Notes: generated from the sequence alone by a model not told the origin. Shown: positions 45,532 through 58,592, counted from the first letter of the stretch. The stretch is DNA of 64,000 nt from Enterobacter sp. JBIWA008 (GCF_019968765.1 NZ_CP074149.1:744001-808000); one strand, 5' to 3'. Numbers and translations: made by a program.

Positions 45532-46473
45532 ATGATGGAAAATTATAAACATAAGACGGTGTTACTGGACGAGGCCGTTAACGGTCTGAATATTCGTCCG
45601 GATGGCATCTACATTGATGGCACGTTTGGTCGCGGTGGTCACTCGCGTTTGATTCTCTCCCAGCTTGGAGAGGAAGGACGTCTGCTGGCAATCGATCGCG
45701 ATCCGCAGGCAATTGCCGTTGCACAGACCATCAATGACCCACGCTTTTCCATCGTGCATGGACCTTTCTCTGCGCTCGCGGATTATGTTGCCGAGCGCGG
45801 CCTGACGGGCAAGATCGACGGGATTCTTCTCGATCTTGGCGTCTCTTCACCCCAACTTGATGATGCTGAACGTGGTTTCTCCTTTATGCGTGATGGTCCG
45901 CTGGACATGCGGATGGACCCGACGCGCGGTCAGTCTGCCGCTGAGTGGCTACAGACCGCTGACGAAGCAGATATTGCATGGGTCATCAAAACGTTTGGCG
46001 AAGAGCGCTTTGGTAAACGTATTGCGCGCGCCATCGTTGAGCGCAATCGCATTGAGCCCATGACCCGCACCAAAGAGTTGGCTGAGGTGATCGCGGCGGC
46101 GACACCGGTGAAGGATAAGCACAAACATCCCGCGACCCGTACCTTCCAGGCGGTTCGCATCTGGGTAAACAGTGAACTGGAGGAAATAGAGCTGGCGCTA
46201 AAAAGCTCGCTCGACGTGCTGGCCCCGGGTGGGCGGTTATCCATCATCAGCTTCCATTCGCTGGAAGACCGTATTGTTAAACGCTTTATGCGTGAACAAA
46301 GCCGCGGTCCGCAGGTGCCAGCGGGGCTGCCGATGACGGAAGAACAACTCAGGAAGCTGGGTGGCCGTCAGTTGCGAGCATTAGGCAAGTTGATGCCGGG
46401 CGAAGAAGAAGTGGCAGAGAATCCACGCGCCCGTAGTTCAGTGCTGCGTGTTGCAGAGAGGACGAACGCATGA
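45532..46473 (+). CDS. rsmH: 16S rRNA (cytosine1402-N4)-methyltransferase
   Basis: Formerly MraW; methylates the N4 position of C1402 in the ribosomal P site. The 313 residues equal E. coli. The SAM-binding motif [15 protein letters not shown] (about residue 28), [26 protein letters not shown] (about 102) and [15 protein letters not shown] (about 239) are typical. Two consecutive Met codons start the frame, the first used as in E. coli. It overlaps ftsL as ATGA (46470-46473). Confidence 0.97.
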   Translation: MMENYKHKTVLLDEAVNGLNIRPDGIYIDGTFGRGGHSRLILSQLGEEGRLLAIDRDPQAIAVAQTINDPRFSIVHGPFSALADYVAERGLTGKIDGILLDLGVSSPQLDDAERGFSFMRDGPLDMRMDPTRGQSAAEWLQTADEADIAWVIKTFGEERFGKRIARAIVERNRIEPMTRTKELAEVIAAATPVKDKHKHPATRTFQAVRIWVNSELEEIELALKSSLDVLAPGGRLSIISFHSLEDRIVKRFMREQSRGPQVPAGLPMTEEQLRKLGGRQLRALGKLMPGEEEVAENPRARSSVLRVAERTNA

Positions 46474-46835
46474 TCGGCAGAGTGACAGAGACCCTAAGCA
46501 AAGTTAAGGATTCGTTAGGAAGCAACGAGCGCCATGCCTTGCCTGGCGTGATCGGCGACGATCTTTTGCGGTTTGGGAAACTGCCACTCTGTCTGTTCAT
46601 TTGCATCATTGTCACGGCAGTTACGGTGGTGACCACCGCCCACCATACACGTTTATTGACTGCGCAACGCGAGCAGATGGTACTGGAACGCGATGCGCTG
46701 GATATTGAATGGCGAAATCTGATCCTTGAAGAAAACGCGCTCGGCGATCACAGCCGGGTTGAACGGATCGCAACGGAAAAGCTGCAACTGCAGCATGTTG
46801 ATCCCTCGCAGGAAAATATCGTAGTACAAAAATAA
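46470..46835 (+). CDS. ftsL: cell division protein FtsL
   Basis: A bitopic membrane protein of the FtsQBL divisome subcomplex that signals FtsWI to make septal peptidoglycan. The 121 residues have a cytoplasmic N-terminus, one membrane segment ([21 protein letters not shown], about 36-56) and a periplasmic coiled coil (heptad-like Leu/Ile from [19 protein letters not shown] onward). It starts within the rsmH stop and is 15 bases before ftsI. Confidence 0.96.
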   Translation: MIGRVTETLSKVKDSLGSNERHALPGVIGDDLLRFGKLPLCLFICIIVTAVTVVTTAHHTRLLTAQREQMVLERDALDIEWRNLILEENALGDHSRVERIATEKLQLQHVDPSQENIVVQK

Positions 46836-46850
46836 GGGAAAACGCGACGC

Positions 46851-48617
46851 ATGAAAGCAGCGGCAAAAACGCTAAAACCAAAACGTCAGGAAGAACAGGC
46901 CAACTTTATCAGTTGGCGTTTTGCGTTGCTTTGCGGCTGCATTTTACTCGCTCTGGGTTTTCTGCTGGGACGCGTGGCCTGGCTGCAAATCGTCGCTCCT
47001 GACATGCTGGTGCGCCAGGGCGACATGCGCTCCCTGCGCGTCCAGGAAGTGTCGACATCCCGCGGGATGATCACCGACCGCTCGGGTCGTCCGCTGGCGG
47101 TGAGCGTGCCGGTAAAGGCGATCTGGGCCGATCCAAAAGAACTGCATGATGCTGGCGGGATCACGCTTGATAACCGCTGGAAGGCGCTTGCGGACGCGTT
47201 AAAGATGCCGCTGGACCAGTTAGCTTCACGCGTGAATACGAACCCGAGAGGGCGTTTTATCTATCTGGCGCGTCAGGTGAACCCTGACATGGCGGATTAC
47301 ATCAAAAAATTGAAGCTGCCGGGGATTCATCTGCGTGAAGAATCCCGTCGTTACTATCCATCCGGCGAAGTGACTGCTCACCTCATTGGCTTTACTAACG
47401 TTGATAGCCAGGGGATTGAAGGCGTTGAAAAAAGCTTTGATAAATGGCTTACCGGTCAGCCGGGCGAGCGCATTGTGCGTAAAGACCGCTATGGTCGCGT
47501 AATCGAGGATATTTCCTCGACGGACAGCCAGGCCGCACACAACCTCGCGCTGAGTATCGATGAGCGGCTACAGGCGCTGGTTTACCGCGAGCTGAACAAC
47601 GCCGTGGCCTTCAACAAAGCGGAATCGGGCAGTGCCGTGTTAGTCGATGTTAACACGGGTGAAGTGTTGGCGATGGCCAATAGCCCGTCCTACAACCCTA
47701 ACAATCTTTCCGGTACGCAGAAGGATGTTATGCGTAACCGTACCATCACCGACGTGTTTGAGCCGGGTTCGACCGTTAAGCCGATGGTGGTTATGACTGC
47801 ACTTCAGCGCGGTATCGTCAATGAAAACACCGTACTGAATACCATTCCATACCGAATTAACGGCCACGAAATCAAAGACGTGGCGCGCTACAGCGAATTG
47901 ACCCTGACCGGGGTGTTACAGAAGTCGAGTAACGTCGGTGTTTCAAAGCTGGCGTTAGCGATGCCGTCCTCAGCGTTAGTAGAGACTTACTCACGTTTTG
48001 GGCTTGGAAAGGCGACCAATTTGGGGTTGGTCGGAGAACGCAGTGGCTTATATCCTCAAAAACAACGGTGGTCTGACATAGAGAGGGCCACCTTCTCTTT
48101 CGGCTACGGGCTAATGGTGACACCGTTACAGTTAGCGCGAGTCTACGCAACGATCGGCAGCTATGGCGTATATCGTCCGCTGTCGATTACCAAAGTTGAT
48201 CCACCGGTTCCCGGTGAGCGTATCTTCCCGGAATCAACCGTCCGTACGGTTGTTCATATGATGGAAAGCGTGGCGCTGCCCGGCGGCGGCGGCGTGAAGG
48301 CGGCAATCAAAGGTTATCGCATCGCCATCAAGACCGGTACGGCGAAAAAAGTAGGGCCGGACGGCCGCTATATCAACAAATACATTGCCTATACCGCAGG
48401 CGTTGCGCCTGCAAGCAATCCGCGTTTTGCGCTGGTGGTCGTGATAAACGATCCACAGGCGGGTAAATACTACGGCGGCGCCGTCTCCGCGCCTGTGTTC
48501 GGGGCTATCATGGGCGGCGTGTTACGCACCATGAACATTGAACCGGATGCGCTGGCGACGGGCGAAAAAAGTGAATTTGTAATTAATCAAGGCGAGGGTA
48601 CAGGTGGCAGATCGTAA
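46851..48617 (+). CDS. ftsI: septal peptidoglycan transpeptidase FtsI (PBP3)
   Basis: Cross-links septal peptidoglycan with FtsW; target of several beta-lactams. The 588 residues match E. coli: cytoplasmic start, one membrane anchor ([21 protein letters not shown], about 24-44), a pedestal domain and the transpeptidase domain with active-site serine in EPGSTVKPM (about 307), KSSNVG (about 359) and KTGTAKK (about 494). The stretch [13 protein letters not shown] near residue 330 is of ordinary length with no duplicated four-residue insertion. It overlaps murE by 14 bases. Confidence 0.97.
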   Translation: MKAAAKTLKPKRQEEQANFISWRFALLCGCILLALGFLLGRVAWLQIVAPDMLVRQGDMRSLRVQEVSTSRGMITDRSGRPLAVSVPVKAIWADPKELHDAGGITLDNRWKALADALKMPLDQLASRVNTNPRGRFIYLARQVNPDMADYIKKLKLPGIHLREESRRYYPSGEVTAHLIGFTNVDSQGIEGVEKSFDKWLTGQPGERIVRKDRYGRVIEDISSTDSQAAHNLALSIDERLQALVYRELNNAVAFNKAESGSAVLVDVNTGEVLAMANSPSYNPNNLSGTQKDVMRNRTITDVFEPGSTVKPMVVMTALQRGIVNENTVLNTIPYRINGHEIKDVARYSELTLTGVLQKSSNVGVSKLALAMPSSALVETYSRFGLGKATNLGLVGERSGLYPQKQRWSDIERATFSFGYGLMVTPLQLARVYATIGSYGVYRPLSITKVDPPVPGERIFPESTVRTVVHMMESVALPGGGGVKAAIKGYRIAIKTGTAKKVGPDGRYINKYIAYTAGVAPASNPRFALVVVINDPQAGKYYGGAVSAPVFGAIMGGVLRTMNIEPDALATGEKSEFVINQGEGTGGRS

Positions 48618-50091
48618 TTTGCGCGACCTTCTCGCTCCGTGGGTGCCAAATGCACCGGAGCGAGCACTGCGAGAGATGGTACTGGACAGCCGCGTGGCTG
48701 CGTCTGGCGATCTTTTTGTGGCGGTGGTCGGTCATCAGGCGGACGGGCGTCGTTATATCCCGCAGGCGATTGCGCAAGGTGTGGCTGCCATTATTGCTGA
48801 GGCCAAAGATGAGGCAACCGACGGTGAAATCCGTGAAATGCACGGGGTGCCGGTCATCTATCTCAGCCAGTTAAACGAGCGTCTTTCCGCGCTGGCGGGA
48901 CGTTTTTATCACGAACCTTCCGACCAGCTGCGTTTGGTAGGCGTGACGGGTACCAACGGTAAAACCACCACCACGCAGCTGATGGCGCAGTGGGCCCAGT
49001 TGCTGGGTGAAACCGGTGCGGTGATGGGGACCGTGGGTAACGGCCTGCTTGGCAAAGTGAGCCCTACGGAAAACACCACCGGCTCGGCGGTAGACGTACA
49101 GCATGTGCTTGCCGGTCTGGCAGGGCAGGGGGCAACCTTTGCCGCGATGGAAGTCTCTTCGCACGGTCTGGTACAGCACCGCGTCGCGGCGCTGAAATTT
49201 GCCGCGTCCGTGTTTACCAACCTGAGCCGCGATCACCTTGATTATCATGGTGATATGGAGCACTACGAAGCCGCGAAATGGCTGCTGTTCTCTACTCACC
49301 ATTACGGACAAGCCATCATCAACGCCGACGACGAAGTGGGCCGCCGCTGGCTGGCGAAGCTGCCGGATGCGGTTGCGGTGTCGATGGAAGATCATATTAA
49401 CCCGAACTGCCACGGACGCTGGCTGAAGGCCGTTGACGTTAACTATCACGACAGCGGGGCGACCATCCGCTTTGCCTCTTCCTGGGGTGAAGGCGAAATT
49501 GAAAGCCGCCTGATGGGCGCATTTAACGTCAGCAACCTGCTGCTGGCGCTGGCGACGCTGCTGGCGCTGGGTTATCCGATGGCTGAACTGCTGAAAACCT
49601 CAGCGCGTCTGCAGCCGGTTTGCGGTCGTATGGAAGTGTTCAGCGCGCCGGGCAAGCCGACCGTTGTGGTTGATTATGCCCATACGCCGGATGCGCTCGA
49701 AAAAGCGCTGGAAGCGGCGCGCCTGCATTGTACCGGTAAGCTCTGGTGCGTGTTTGGCTGCGGCGGCGATCGCGACAAAGGCAAACGCCCGCTGATGGGG
49801 GCTATTGCGGAGCAGTTCGCAGATATTCCGGTAGTCACCGATGACAACCCGCGTACGGAAGAGCCGCGCGCCATCATCAATGACATTCTGGCGGGCATGC
49901 TGGACGCGGGACGTGCTCGCGTGGTGGAAGGCCGTGCGGAAGCTGTGACTAACGCCATCATGCAGGCGCGGGAGAATGATGTTGTCCTGCTGGCGGGTAA
50001 AGGCCATGAAGATTATCAGATCGTTGGCAATCGCCGTCTGGACTACTCGGACCGCGTAACGGCAGCTCGTCTGCTGGGAGTCGTGGCATGA
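48604..50091 (+). CDS. murE: UDP-MurNAc-tripeptide synthetase MurE
   Basis: Adds meso-diaminopimelate to UDP-MurNAc-L-Ala-D-Glu in the cytoplasm. It starts with GTG (48604) inside the end of ftsI, and the 495 residues match E. coli from the first position ([18 protein letters not shown]). The ATP loop is [13 protein letters not shown] (about 113). The carbamoylated lysine and metal region follow, and [15 protein letters not shown] (about 410) contains the DNPR motif that selects meso-diaminopimelate over lysine. Confidence 0.97.
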   Translation: MADRNLRDLLAPWVPNAPERALREMVLDSRVAASGDLFVAVVGHQADGRRYIPQAIAQGVAAIIAEAKDEATDGEIREMHGVPVIYLSQLNERLSALAGRFYHEPSDQLRLVGVTGTNGKTTTTQLMAQWAQLLGETGAVMGTVGNGLLGKVSPTENTTGSAVDVQHVLAGLAGQGATFAAMEVSSHGLVQHRVAALKFAASVFTNLSRDHLDYHGDMEHYEAAKWLLFSTHHYGQAIINADDEVGRRWLAKLPDAVAVSMEDHINPNCHGRWLKAVDVNYHDSGATIRFASSWGEGEIESRLMGAFNVSNLLLALATLLALGYPMAELLKTSARLQPVCGRMEVFSAPGKPTVVVDYAHTPDALEKALEAARLHCTGKLWCVFGCGGDRDKGKRPLMGAIAEQFADIPVVTDDNPRTEEPRAIINDILAGMLDAGRARVVEGRAEAVTNAIMQARENDVVLLAGKGHEDYQIVGNRRLDYSDRVTAARLLGVVA

Positions 50092-51446
50092 TTAGCATCA
50101 CGTTAAGCCAGGCCGCTGCCATCCTGCAGGGCGACCTGCACGGGCAAGACCTGACGATTGATGCCGTAACGACGGACACCCGCAAAATCACTGCAGGCTG
50201 TCTGTTTGTGGCGCTGAAAGGCGAGCGTTTTGACGCGCATGATTTTGTTGAACAGGCCAAAGAGAACGGCGCTGGTGCGCTGCTGGTCAGCCGCAAGCTT
50301 GATATCGATCTGCCGCAAATTGTGGTGAAAGATACGCGTCTCGCGTTCGGTGAGCTGGCCGCCTGGGTTCGTCAGCAGGTTCCTACGCGCGTTGTCGCCT
50401 TGACCGGGTCATCAGGCAAGACGTCGGTGAAAGAGATGACGGCGGCGATCCTCAGCCAGTGCGGCAATACGCTTTATACCGCGGGCAACCTCAATAATGA
50501 CATCGGCGTGCCGATGACATTACTCCGCCTGACCAAAGAACATGAATTTGCGGTGATCGAGTTAGGGGCAAACCACCAGGGCGAAATCGCCTGGACCGTG
50601 AGCCTGACTCGCCCGGAAGCCGCGCTGGTGAATAACCTCGCGGCTGCGCATCTGGAAGGTTTTGGCTCGCTGGAAGGCGTCGCGAAAGCCAAAGGTGAGA
50701 TTTATACCGGCCTGCCGGATGACGGTATCGCCATTCTGAACGCCGATAACAACGACTGGCTGAACTGGCAGAGCATTATTGGTTCGCGTAAAACCTGGCG
50801 CTTTTCGCCGAATGCGGCCAACAGTGATTTTACCGCGACCAATATCCATGTGACGTCGCACGGTACGGAGTTCACCCTCACCACACCAACGGGTGGCGTC
50901 GATGTGCTGCTGCCACTACCAGGTCGCCATAACATCGCCAATGCGCTTGCGGCGGCGGCGTTGTCGACGGCGGTGGGCGCGTCGCATGAAGCGATTAAAA
51001 CCGGGCTGGCGAACCTGAAAGCCGTGCCGGGACGACTGTTCCCGATTCAGCTTTCGGAAAACAAGCTGCTGCTGGATGACTCCTACAACGCGAACGTTGG
51101 CTCAATGACGGCGGCGGTGCAGGTGTTATCTGAAATGCCGGGCTATCGCATCATGGTGGTTGGCGATATGGCAGAGCTGGGCGACGAAAGCGAAGCCTGT
51201 CATACCCAGGTCGGTGAAGCGGCGAAAGCGGCGGGGCTGGACTGTGTGCTGAGCGCAGGAAAACTGAGCCAGGCGATTAGCCATGCCAGCGGCGTTGGCG
51301 AGCATTTTGCTGACAAAGCCGCGTTGATAGAGCGCCTTAAGGCGTTGATTACAGAAAAACAAATTGTGACTGTGTTAGTGAAAGGTTCACGTAGTGCCGC
51401 CATGGAAGAGGTTGTGCACGCTTTACAGGAGAACGGGACATGTTAG
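50088..51446 (+). CDS. murF: UDP-MurNAc-tripeptide-D-Ala-D-Ala ligase MurF
   Basis: Adds the D-Ala-D-Ala dipeptide to complete the pentapeptide precursor. The 452 residues equal E. coli MurF. The ATP loop is [13 protein letters not shown] (about residue 105). Further signatures are [24 protein letters not shown] (about 157) and the C-terminal [12 protein letters not shown] (about 327). It overlaps murE as ATGA (50088-50091) and mraY by seven bases. Confidence 0.97.
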   Translation: MISITLSQAAAILQGDLHGQDLTIDAVTTDTRKITAGCLFVALKGERFDAHDFVEQAKENGAGALLVSRKLDIDLPQIVVKDTRLAFGELAAWVRQQVPTRVVALTGSSGKTSVKEMTAAILSQCGNTLYTAGNLNNDIGVPMTLLRLTKEHEFAVIELGANHQGEIAWTVSLTRPEAALVNNLAAAHLEGFGSLEGVAKAKGEIYTGLPDDGIAILNADNNDWLNWQSIIGSRKTWRFSPNAANSDFTATNIHVTSHGTEFTLTTPTGGVDVLLPLPGRHNIANALAAAALSTAVGASHEAIKTGLANLKAVPGRLFPIQLSENKLLLDDSYNANVGSMTAAVQVLSEMPGYRIMVVGDMAELGDESEACHTQVGEAAKAAGLDCVLSAGKLSQAISHASGVGEHFADKAALIERLKALITEKQIVTVLVKGSRSAAMEEVVHALQENGTC

Positions 51447-52522
51447 TTTGGCTGGCCGAACATTTGGTCAAATATTATTCAGGCTTTAACGTCTTTTCAT
51501 ATCTGACGTTTCGCGCCATCGTCAGCCTGCTGACTGCGCTGTTCATCTCGTTGTGGATGGGCCCGCGCATGATTGCCCGCCTGCAAAAACTCTCTTTCGG
51601 CCAGGTTGTACGTAACGACGGTCCGGAATCGCACTTCAGCAAGCGCGGCACGCCGACCATGGGCGGGATCATGATCCTGACCGCCATCGTCGTTTCCGTG
51701 CTGCTGTGGGCATATCCCTCCAACCCGTACGTCTGGTGCGTTCTGACGGTACTGGTGGGCTACGGGATCATCGGTTTTGTGGATGATTACCGCAAAGTCG
51801 TTCGCAAAGATACTAAGGGCCTGATCGCGCGCTGGAAATATTTCTGGATGTCGGTGATCGCGCTGGGCGTGGCCTTCGCGCTGTATCTGGCCGGGAAAGA
51901 TACGCCAGCCACCGAGCTGGTCGTGCCGTTCTTCAAGGACGTGATGCCACAGCTGGGGCTGTTCTACATCCTGCTGGCGTACTTTGTGATCGTCGGTACC
52001 GGTAACGCCGTCAACCTCACTGACGGTCTGGATGGCCTGGCCATTATGCCAACCGTCTTTGTGGCCGCTGGTTTTGCGCTGGTCGCATGGGCGACAGGTA
52101 ACATGAACTTTGCGAACTACCTGCACATCCCTTATCTGCGCCACGCGGGTGAACTGGTGATCGTCTGTACGGCGATTGTTGGCGCGGGGCTGGGCTTCCT
52201 GTGGTTCAACACCTATCCGGCGCAGGTATTTATGGGGGACGTCGGTTCTCTGGCTTTGGGCGGTGCGCTTGGCATTATCGCCGTACTGCTGCGTCAGGAG
52301 TTCCTGCTGGTGATCATGGGCGGCGTGTTTGTGGTTGAAACCCTGTCGGTGATTTTGCAGGTCGGTTCCTTCAAGCTGCGCGGTCAGCGCATCTTCCGTA
52401 TGGCGCCGATTCACCACCACTATGAACTGAAAGGCTGGCCGGAGCCGCGCGTGATCGTGCGCTTCTGGATTATTTCGCTGATGCTGGTGCTGATTGGCCT
52501 GGCAACGCTGAAGGTACGTTAA
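51440..52522 (+). CDS. mraY: phospho-MurNAc-pentapeptide translocase MraY
   Basis: Transfers phospho-MurNAc-pentapeptide to undecaprenyl phosphate to form lipid I at the inner membrane. A 360-residue protein with ten predicted helices. The catalytic aspartates lie in [14 protein letters not shown] (about 115) and [13 protein letters not shown] (about 192 and following), and the cytosolic histidine motif is [15 protein letters not shown] (about 321). It is overlapped by murF and two bases before murD. Confidence 0.97.
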   Translation: MLVWLAEHLVKYYSGFNVFSYLTFRAIVSLLTALFISLWMGPRMIARLQKLSFGQVVRNDGPESHFSKRGTPTMGGIMILTAIVVSVLLWAYPSNPYVWCVLTVLVGYGIIGFVDDYRKVVRKDTKGLIARWKYFWMSVIALGVAFALYLAGKDTPATELVVPFFKDVMPQLGLFYILLAYFVIVGTGNAVNLTDGLDGLAIMPTVFVAAGFALVAWATGNMNFANYLHIPYLRHAGELVIVCTAIVGAGLGFLWFNTYPAQVFMGDVGSLALGGALGIIAVLLRQEFLLVIMGGVFVVETLSVILQVGSFKLRGQRIFRMAPIHHHYELKGWPEPRVIVRFWIISLMLVLIGLATLKVR

Positions 52523-52524
52523 TC

Positions 52525-53841
52525 ATGGCAGATTACCAGGGCAAAAAAGTCGTTATCATCGGGTTGGGCCTCACGGGGCTCTCCTGCGTGGACTTTTTCC
52601 TCGCACGCGGCGTGACGCCACGCGTGATGGATACGCGTGTCTCTCCGCCGGGTCTGGACAAACTGCCGGAACAGGTTGAACGCCACCTTGGTGGTCTGAA
52701 CGATGACTGGCTGCTGGCAGCCGATCTGATTGTTGCAAGCCCAGGTATGGCACTGGCGCACCCTTCGCTGAGCGCTGCCGCGGATGCGGGCGTTGAGATT
52801 GTCGGCGATATCGAGCTGTTCTGCCGCGAAGTGCAGGCGCCCGTTATCGCGATTACCGGTTCTAACGGTAAAAGCACCGTCACCACCCTGGTGGGGGAAA
52901 TGGCGAAAGCGGCAGGGATGAACGTCGGCGTTGGCGGTAATATTGGTTTGCCTGCTCTGATGCTGCTGGACAAAGGCTGCGAGCTGTATGTTCTCGAGCT
53001 TTCCAGCTTCCAGCTGGAAACTACCTCTAGCCTGCACGCTGCAGCTGCGACTATCCTCAACGTGACTGAAGATCATATGGACAGATATCCATTTGGTCTG
53101 CAGCAGTACCGTGCCGCAAAGCTGCGCGTGTATGAAAATGCCAAAGTCTGCGTTGTTAACGCCGATGATGCGCTGACCATGCCGGTGCGCGGCGCGGACG
53201 ATCGCTGCATTAGCTTCGGTATCACGATGGGGGATTACCACCTGAATCGCCAGCTGGGCGAAACCTGGCTGCGCGTGAAGGGTGAGAAAGTGCTGAACGT
53301 GAAAGAGATGAAGCTCACAGGTCAGCACAACTATACCAATGCCCTGGCGGCGCTGGCGCTGGCGGATGCAGTTGGGCTGCCGCGCTCCTCCAGCCTGAAA
53401 GCGTTAACCACGTTTTCTGGTCTGGCACACCGTTTCCAGCTGGCGCTGGAGCACAACGGCGTACGCTGGATCAACGACTCCAAAGCCACCAACGTGGGCA
53501 GTACCGAGGCCGCGCTGAACGGTCTGCACGTTGACGGCACTCTGCACTTGCTGCTGGGCGGCGACGGTAAATCAGCTGATTTCTCCTCCCTGAAGCCGTA
53601 TCTCGCCGGTGATAACGTCCGTCTGTACTGCTTTGGCCGTGACGGCAGCGAGCTGGCTGAACTGCGCCCTGAGGTTGCCGAGCAAACCGAAACCATGGAA
53701 CAGGCGATGCGGCTGATTGCTCCTCGCGTGAAGCCAGGCGATATGGTGCTGCTTTCTCCGGCCTGTGCCAGCCTCGATCAATTCAAGAATTTCGAACAGC
53801 GTGGTGATGTCTTTACCCGCCTGGCGAAGGAGTTAGGCTGA
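52525..53841 (+). CDS. murD: UDP-MurNAc-L-alanine:D-glutamate ligase MurD
   Basis: Adds D-glutamate to UDP-MurNAc-L-Ala. The 438 residues match E. coli MurD. The N-terminal Rossmann domain begins [19 protein letters not shown]. The ATP loop is [14 protein letters not shown] (about 111). Later come [23 protein letters not shown] and [16 protein letters not shown] (about 317). It shares one base with the ftsW start. Confidence 0.97.
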   Translation: MADYQGKKVVIIGLGLTGLSCVDFFLARGVTPRVMDTRVSPPGLDKLPEQVERHLGGLNDDWLLAADLIVASPGMALAHPSLSAAADAGVEIVGDIELFCREVQAPVIAITGSNGKSTVTTLVGEMAKAAGMNVGVGGNIGLPALMLLDKGCELYVLELSSFQLETTSSLHAAAATILNVTEDHMDRYPFGLQQYRAAKLRVYENAKVCVVNADDALTMPVRGADDRCISFGITMGDYHLNRQLGETWLRVKGEKVLNVKEMKLTGQHNYTNALAALALADAVGLPRSSSLKALTTFSGLAHRFQLALEHNGVRWINDSKATNVGSTEAALNGLHVDGTLHLLLGGDGKSADFSSLKPYLAGDNVRLYCFGRDGSELAELRPEVAEQTETMEQAMRLIAPRVKPGDMVLLSPACASLDQFKNFEQRGDVFTRLAKELG

Positions 53842-55085
53842 TGCGTTTATCTCTCCCTCGCCTGAAAATGCCGCGCCTGCCAGGGTTTGGGATCCTGTTA
53901 TGGTTGTTTACGGCGCTCAAAGGCTGGGTGATGGGCTCTCGTCAAAAAGATAACGACAGCCTGGTCATGTACGACCGCACGCTGTTCTGGCTCACGATGG
54001 GGCTGGCGGCGGTCGGCTTTATTATGGTGACGTCAGCGTCAATGCCCGTCGGGCAGCGTCTGGCGAACGATCCTTTCCTGTTTGCCAAGCGTGATGGTCT
54101 TTACATCATCCTGGCGTTCTGCCTGGCGCTGGTGACCTTGCGTCTGCCTATGGCGTTCTGGCAGCGGCACAGTACGGCGATGCTGATCGCCTCGATTATT
54201 ATGCTGCTGATCGTACTGGTGGTGGGCAGCTCTGTTAACGGGGCATCGCGCTGGATCGCCTTTGGCCCGCTGCGCATTCAGCCTGCGGAATTTACCAAGC
54301 TCTCCCTGTTTTGCTACCTGGCGAACTACCTGGTGCGTAAGGTAGATGAAGTGCGTAATAACCTGCGCGGCTTCTTAAAACCGATGGGCGTGATTTTGGT
54401 GCTGGCGGTATTACTGCTGGCGCAGCCTGACCTCGGTACCGTTGTCGTGCTGTTCGTTACCACCCTGGCCATGCTGTTCCTGGCCGGCGCAAAGCTGTGG
54501 CAGTTCATCGCTATCATCGGGATGGGGATTTCGGCGGTTGTGCTACTGATCCTCGCCGAGCCTTACCGTATTCGCCGTGTGACCTCGTTCTGGAACCCGT
54601 GGGAAGATCCGTTCGGCAGCGGTTACCAGCTTACGCAGTCGCTGATGGCCTTTGGTCGCGGTGAAGTCTGGGGGCAGGGGCTGGGTAACTCGGTACAGAA
54701 ACTGGAGTATTTACCGGAAGCGCATACTGACTTCATCTTCTCCATTATTGCGGAAGAACTGGGTTATATCGGTGTGGTATTAGCGCTATTAATGGTATTC
54801 TTCGTCGCTTTCCGCGCCATGTCCATCGGCCGGAAAGCGCTGGAGATCGATCACCGCTTCTCAGGATTCTTAGCCTGTTCAATTGGTATCTGGTTTAGCT
54901 TCCAGGCATTGGTTAACGTCGGGGCCGCAGCGGGTATGCTGCCGACCAAAGGTCTGACGTTGCCGTTGATCAGTTATGGTGGTTCCAGTCTGTTGATTAT
55001 GTCGACGGCCATCATGTTTTTGTTACGCATAGATTATGAGACGCGTCTGGAGAAAGCCCAGGCGTTTACACGAGGTTCACGATGA
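53841..55085 (+). CDS. ftsW: septal peptidoglycan polymerase FtsW
   Basis: The SEDS-family glycosyltransferase that polymerises lipid II at the septum with FtsI. The 414 residues (E. coli 414) have about ten membrane helices. SEDS signatures are seen: [20 protein letters not shown] (about 134), the periplasmic loop ending [20 protein letters not shown] (about 277-296, containing the catalytic aspartate) and [15 protein letters not shown] (about 370). It overlaps murD by one base and murG by four. Confidence 0.97.
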   Translation: MRLSLPRLKMPRLPGFGILLWLFTALKGWVMGSRQKDNDSLVMYDRTLFWLTMGLAAVGFIMVTSASMPVGQRLANDPFLFAKRDGLYIILAFCLALVTLRLPMAFWQRHSTAMLIASIIMLLIVLVVGSSVNGASRWIAFGPLRIQPAEFTKLSLFCYLANYLVRKVDEVRNNLRGFLKPMGVILVLAVLLLAQPDLGTVVVLFVTTLAMLFLAGAKLWQFIAIIGMGISAVVLLILAEPYRIRRVTSFWNPWEDPFGSGYQLTQSLMAFGRGEVWGQGLGNSVQKLEYLPEAHTDFIFSIIAEELGYIGVVLALLMVFFVAFRAMSIGRKALEIDHRFSGFLACSIGIWFSFQALVNVGAAAGMLPTKGLTLPLISYGGSSLLIMSTAIMFLLRIDYETRLEKAQAFTRGSR

Positions 55086-56146
55086 ATCAACCGAAGCGGT
55101 TAATGGTGATGGCAGGCGGTACTGGCGGACACGTATTCCCGGGGCTGGCGGTTGCGCACCATTTAATGGATCAGGGCTGGCAGGTACGCTGGCTGGGAAC
55201 CGCAGACCGCATGGAAGCCGATCTGGTACCGAAGCACGGTATCGAGATCGATTTTATTCGTATTTCCGGCCTTCGGGGCAAAGGCCTCAAGGCAATGCTG
55301 CTGGCACCGGTGCGTATTTTTAACGCCTGGCGTCAGGCGCGCACCATCATGAAGCGCTTTAAACCCGATGTGGTGCTGGGCATGGGCGGCTATGTCTCTG
55401 GTCCTGGCGGGCTGGCGGCGTGGTCGTTAGGCATTCCCGTCGTGCTGCATGAGCAGAACGGTATTGCCGGTCTGACCAACAAATGGCTGGCGAAAATCGC
55501 CACCAAAGTTATGCAGGCGTTTCCCGGCGCGTTCCCGAAAGCTGACGTGGTGGGTAACCCGGTGCGTGTGGACGTGCTGGCGCTGCCGCTGCCGGACGCT
55601 CGCCTGACGGGCCGTGAAGGGCCGGTTCGTGTACTGGTCGTCGGCGGCTCTCAGGGCGCGCGCATTTTAAACCAGACGATGCCGCAGGTTGCCGCAAAGC
55701 TGGGGGATACCGTGACCATCTGGCACCAGAGCGGAAAAGGCGCTCAGCAGACCGTTGAGCAGGCTTACGCAGGCGAAGGTCAGCCGCAGCATAAAGTCAC
55801 TGAGTTTATCGACGACATGGCGGCAGCGTATGCCTGGGCCGATGTCGTAGTCTGTCGCTCAGGTGCGCTGACGGTGAGCGAGATCGCCGCCGCGGGTCTG
55901 CCGGCCCTGTTTGTGCCGTTCCAGCACAAAGACAGACAGCAGTACTGGAATGCGCTGCCGCTTGAGAAAGCCGGTGCCGCGAAGATATTTGAACAGCCGC
56001 AATTCACCGCCGACGCGGTCGCCACTACCCTGGCGGGCTGGAACAGAGACGCACTGCTGGAGATGGCGAAACGCGCACGCGCGGCCGCTATCCCTGATGC
56101 GACGGAACGGGTGGCAAAAGAAGTGAGCCTGGCAGCCCAGGCTTAA
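55082..56146 (+). CDS. murG: UDP-GlcNAc:lipid I transferase MurG
   Basis: Adds GlcNAc to lipid I to make lipid II on the cytoplasmic face of the membrane. The 354 residues show the GT-B fold: N-terminal [18 protein letters not shown] (about 10), [15 protein letters not shown] (about 101) and C-terminal [17 protein letters not shown] (about 186), then [20 protein letters not shown] (about 260) for UDP-GlcNAc. A 56-base gap separates it from murC. Confidence 0.97.
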   Translation: MNQPKRLMVMAGGTGGHVFPGLAVAHHLMDQGWQVRWLGTADRMEADLVPKHGIEIDFIRISGLRGKGLKAMLLAPVRIFNAWRQARTIMKRFKPDVVLGMGGYVSGPGGLAAWSLGIPVVLHEQNGIAGLTNKWLAKIATKVMQAFPGAFPKADVVGNPVRVDVLALPLPDARLTGREGPVRVLVVGGSQGARILNQTMPQVAAKLGDTVTIWHQSGKGAQQTVEQAYAGEGQPQHKVTEFIDDMAAAYAWADVVVCRSGALTVSEIAAAGLPALFVPFQHKDRQQYWNALPLEKAGAAKIFEQPQFTADAVATTLAGWNRDALLEMAKRARAAAIPDATERVAKEVSLAAQA

Positions 56147-56151
56147 CCCTC

Positions 56152-56170
56152 GCAGCGCGTGTTGCGCTGC
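56152..56170. other. small hairpin between murG and murC
   Basis: GCAGCGC (56152-56158) and GCGCTGC (56164-56170) form a 7-bp stem with a 5-base loop in the only gap above 50 bases between mraZ and ftsA. No T run follows closely, so it may modulate rather than end transcription. Confidence 0.45.
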
Positions 56171-56202
56171 ACGAATTTTAAGTAGTCGATGGCGTTTAGA
56201 GA

Positions 56203-57678
56203 ATGAATACACAACAACTGGCAAAACTGCGTTCAATCGTGCCCGAGATGCGTCGCGTCCGGCACATTCACTTTGTTGGCATCGGTGGTGCTGGCATGGG
56301 CGGTATTGCCGAAGTGTTAGCTAACGAAGGCTATCAGATCAGCGGGTCTGACCTGGCGCCAAACCCTGTTACGCAGCAGCTGGCGTCGCTTGGGGCGACT
56401 ATCTATTTTAACCATCGTCCGGAAAACGTGCGCGATGCGAGCGTGGTGGTGGTCTCAAGCGCCATCTCTTCTGACAATCCGGAAATCGTTGCCGCGCACG
56501 AAGCGCGCATTCCGGTGATCCGCCGTGCAGAAATGCTGGCGGAACTGATGCGTTTCCGTCACGGCATCGCCATTGCCGGGACTCACGGTAAAACCACGAC
56601 CACGGCGATGGTTTCCAGTATTTATGCGGAAGCGGGTCTCGACCCGACGTTCGTCAACGGCGGTCTGGTCAAAGCCGCGGGCGTACATGCGCGTCTGGGT
56701 CACAGCCGTTATCTGATTGCTGAAGCGGATGAGAGCGACGCGTCGTTCCTGCACCTGCAGCCGATGGTGGCGATTGTCACTAACATCGAAGCTGACCATA
56801 TGGATACCTACCAGGGTGACTTCGAGAACTTAAAGCAGACCTTCATCAACTTCCTGCACAACCTGCCGTTCTATGGACGCGCGGTGATGTGCGTAGACGA
56901 TCCGGTGATCCGCGAGCTACTGCCGCGCGTGGGTCGTCAAATCACCACTTACGGCTTCAGCGAAGACGCTGACGTTCGCGTGGAAGAGTACAAACAGATT
57001 GGTGCGCAGGGGCATTTCACGCTGGCGCGTCAGGACAAAGAACTGCTGCACGTCACGCTGAATGCGCCAGGGCGCCATAACGCCCTCAATGCCGCAGCGG
57101 CAGTGGCCGTCGCGACGGAAGAAGGCATTGATGATGACGCGATTCTGCGCGCGCTGGAAAGCTTCCAGGGCACCGGCCGTCGTTTCGACTTCCTTGGTCA
57201 ATTCCCGCTGGATGCGGTAAACGGCAAAGCTGGCACAGCGATGCTGGTGGACGACTACGGCCACCATCCGACCGAAGTAGACGCCACCATTAAAGCCGCA
57301 CGTGCAGGCTGGCCTGACAAAAATCTGGTTATGGTCTTCCAGCCGCACCGCTTCACGCGTACGCGCGATCTGTATGACGATTTCGCCAGCGTCCTGTCAC
57401 AGGTTGACACCCTGTTAATGCTGGACGTGTACGCCGCAGGCGAGACGCCGATTCCGGGGGCAGACAGCCGTTCCCTGTGCCGTACCATCCGTGGACGCGG
57501 CAAAGTTGATCCTATTCTGGTTTCTGATCCTGCACAGGTGGCGGAAATTCTGGCTCCGGTCCTGACAGGTAACGATTTGATTCTGATTCAGGGCGCTGGA
57601 AATATCGGCAAAATCGCCCGTACCTTAGCTGAAATCAAACTGAAGCCGCAAACCCCGGAGGACGAGCATCATGGCTGA
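56203..57678 (+). CDS. murC: UDP-MurNAc:L-alanine ligase MurC
   Basis: The first peptide-adding step on UDP-MurNAc. The 491 residues equal E. coli MurC. The N-terminal nucleotide motif is [18 protein letters not shown] (about residue 22), the ATP loop is [14 protein letters not shown] (about 124), and [25 protein letters not shown] and [14 protein letters not shown] (about 350) follow. The stop lies eight bases inside ddlB, so the two are translated together. Confidence 0.97.
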   Translation: MNTQQLAKLRSIVPEMRRVRHIHFVGIGGAGMGGIAEVLANEGYQISGSDLAPNPVTQQLASLGATIYFNHRPENVRDASVVVVSSAISSDNPEIVAAHEARIPVIRRAEMLAELMRFRHGIAIAGTHGKTTTTAMVSSIYAEAGLDPTFVNGGLVKAAGVHARLGHSRYLIAEADESDASFLHLQPMVAIVTNIEADHMDTYQGDFENLKQTFINFLHNLPFYGRAVMCVDDPVIRELLPRVGRQITTYGFSEDADVRVEEYKQIGAQGHFTLARQDKELLHVTLNAPGRHNALNAAAAVAVATEEGIDDDAILRALESFQGTGRRFDFLGQFPLDAVNGKAGTAMLVDDYGHHPTEVDATIKAARAGWPDKNLVMVFQPHRFTRTRDLYDDFASVLSQVDTLLMLDVYAAGETPIPGADSRSLCRTIRGRGKVDPILVSDPAQVAEILAPVLTGNDLILIQGAGNIGKIARTLAEIKLKPQTPEDEHHG

Positions 57679-58591
57679 TAAGATTGCTGTCCTGTCTGGC
57701 GGCACCTCCGCCGAGCGCGAGGTTTCCCTGAATTCCGGCGCGGCTGTACTGGCGGGCCTGCGTGAAGGTGGCGTCAATGCGCACCTGGTCGATCCAAAAG
57801 AGATCGACGTGACGCAATTAAAAGCTTTGGGCTTCGATAAAGTCTTTATCGCTTTGCATGGTCGCGGCGGTGAAGACGGCACCCTGCAGGGGCTTCTGGA
57901 TTTAATCGGCATGCCGTATACCGGCAGCGGCGTGATGGCCTCCGCTATCTCTATGGATAAACTGCGCAGCAAGCTTCTGTGGCAGGGCGCGGGGTTACCT
58001 GTTGCGCCATGGGTAGCACTGACGCGTCGCGAATTTGAATTGGGCCTGCCGGATGGCGTTAATACACGCATTGCTGAACTGGGCTTACCGGTTATTGTAA
58101 AGCCCAGCCGGGAAGGCTCCAGCGTGGGAATGTCCAAAGTCGACAAAGCTGAAGATCTTTCGTCCGCTTTAGCACTGGCATTTCAACATGATGAAGAAGT
58201 TCTGATTGAAAAATGGCTCAGCGGGCCGGAATTTACCGTCGCGATGCTTGGCGAAGAAATTTTACCGTCAATCCGTATCCAACCGGCCGGAACCTTCTAT
58301 GATTATGAGGCGAAGTATCTCTCTGATGAGACGCAATATTTCTGCCCTTGTGGTCTGGAAGCTGAGCGTGAAGCAGATTTACAGTCCCTGGTGCTTAAAG
58401 CCTGGCATGTTCTGGGTTGCCGCGGCTGGGGACGCATCGACGTGATGCAGGACAGTGATGGACAATTTTATCTGCTGGAAGCCAACACTTCTCCGGGAAT
58501 GACCAGCCACAGCCTTGTGCCAATGGCCGCGCGTCAGGCGGGGATGAGTTTCTCGCAGTTAGTCGTACGCATTCTGGACCAGGCGGGCTGA
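57671..58591 (+). CDS. ddlB: D-alanine-D-alanine ligase B
   Basis: Makes the D-Ala-D-Ala dipeptide used by MurF. An ATP-grasp enzyme of 306 residues, the E. coli length. Signatures: [17 protein letters not shown] (about 8), [15 protein letters not shown] (about 63), [14 protein letters not shown] (about 144) and the metal and substrate motif [16 protein letters not shown] (about 269). In E. coli, ftsQAZ promoters lie inside this gene; I could not locate them by eye. One base separates it from ftsQ. Confidence 0.97.
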   Translation: MADKIAVLSGGTSAEREVSLNSGAAVLAGLREGGVNAHLVDPKEIDVTQLKALGFDKVFIALHGRGGEDGTLQGLLDLIGMPYTGSGVMASAISMDKLRSKLLWQGAGLPVAPWVALTRREFELGLPDGVNTRIAELGLPVIVKPSREGSSVGMSKVDKAEDLSSALALAFQHDEEVLIEKWLSGPEFTVAMLGEEILPSIRIQPAGTFYDYEAKYLSDETQYFCPCGLEAEREADLQSLVLKAWHVLGCRGWGRIDVMQDSDGQFYLLEANTSPGMTSHSLVPMAARQAGMSFSQLVVRILDQAG

Positions 58592-58592
58592 T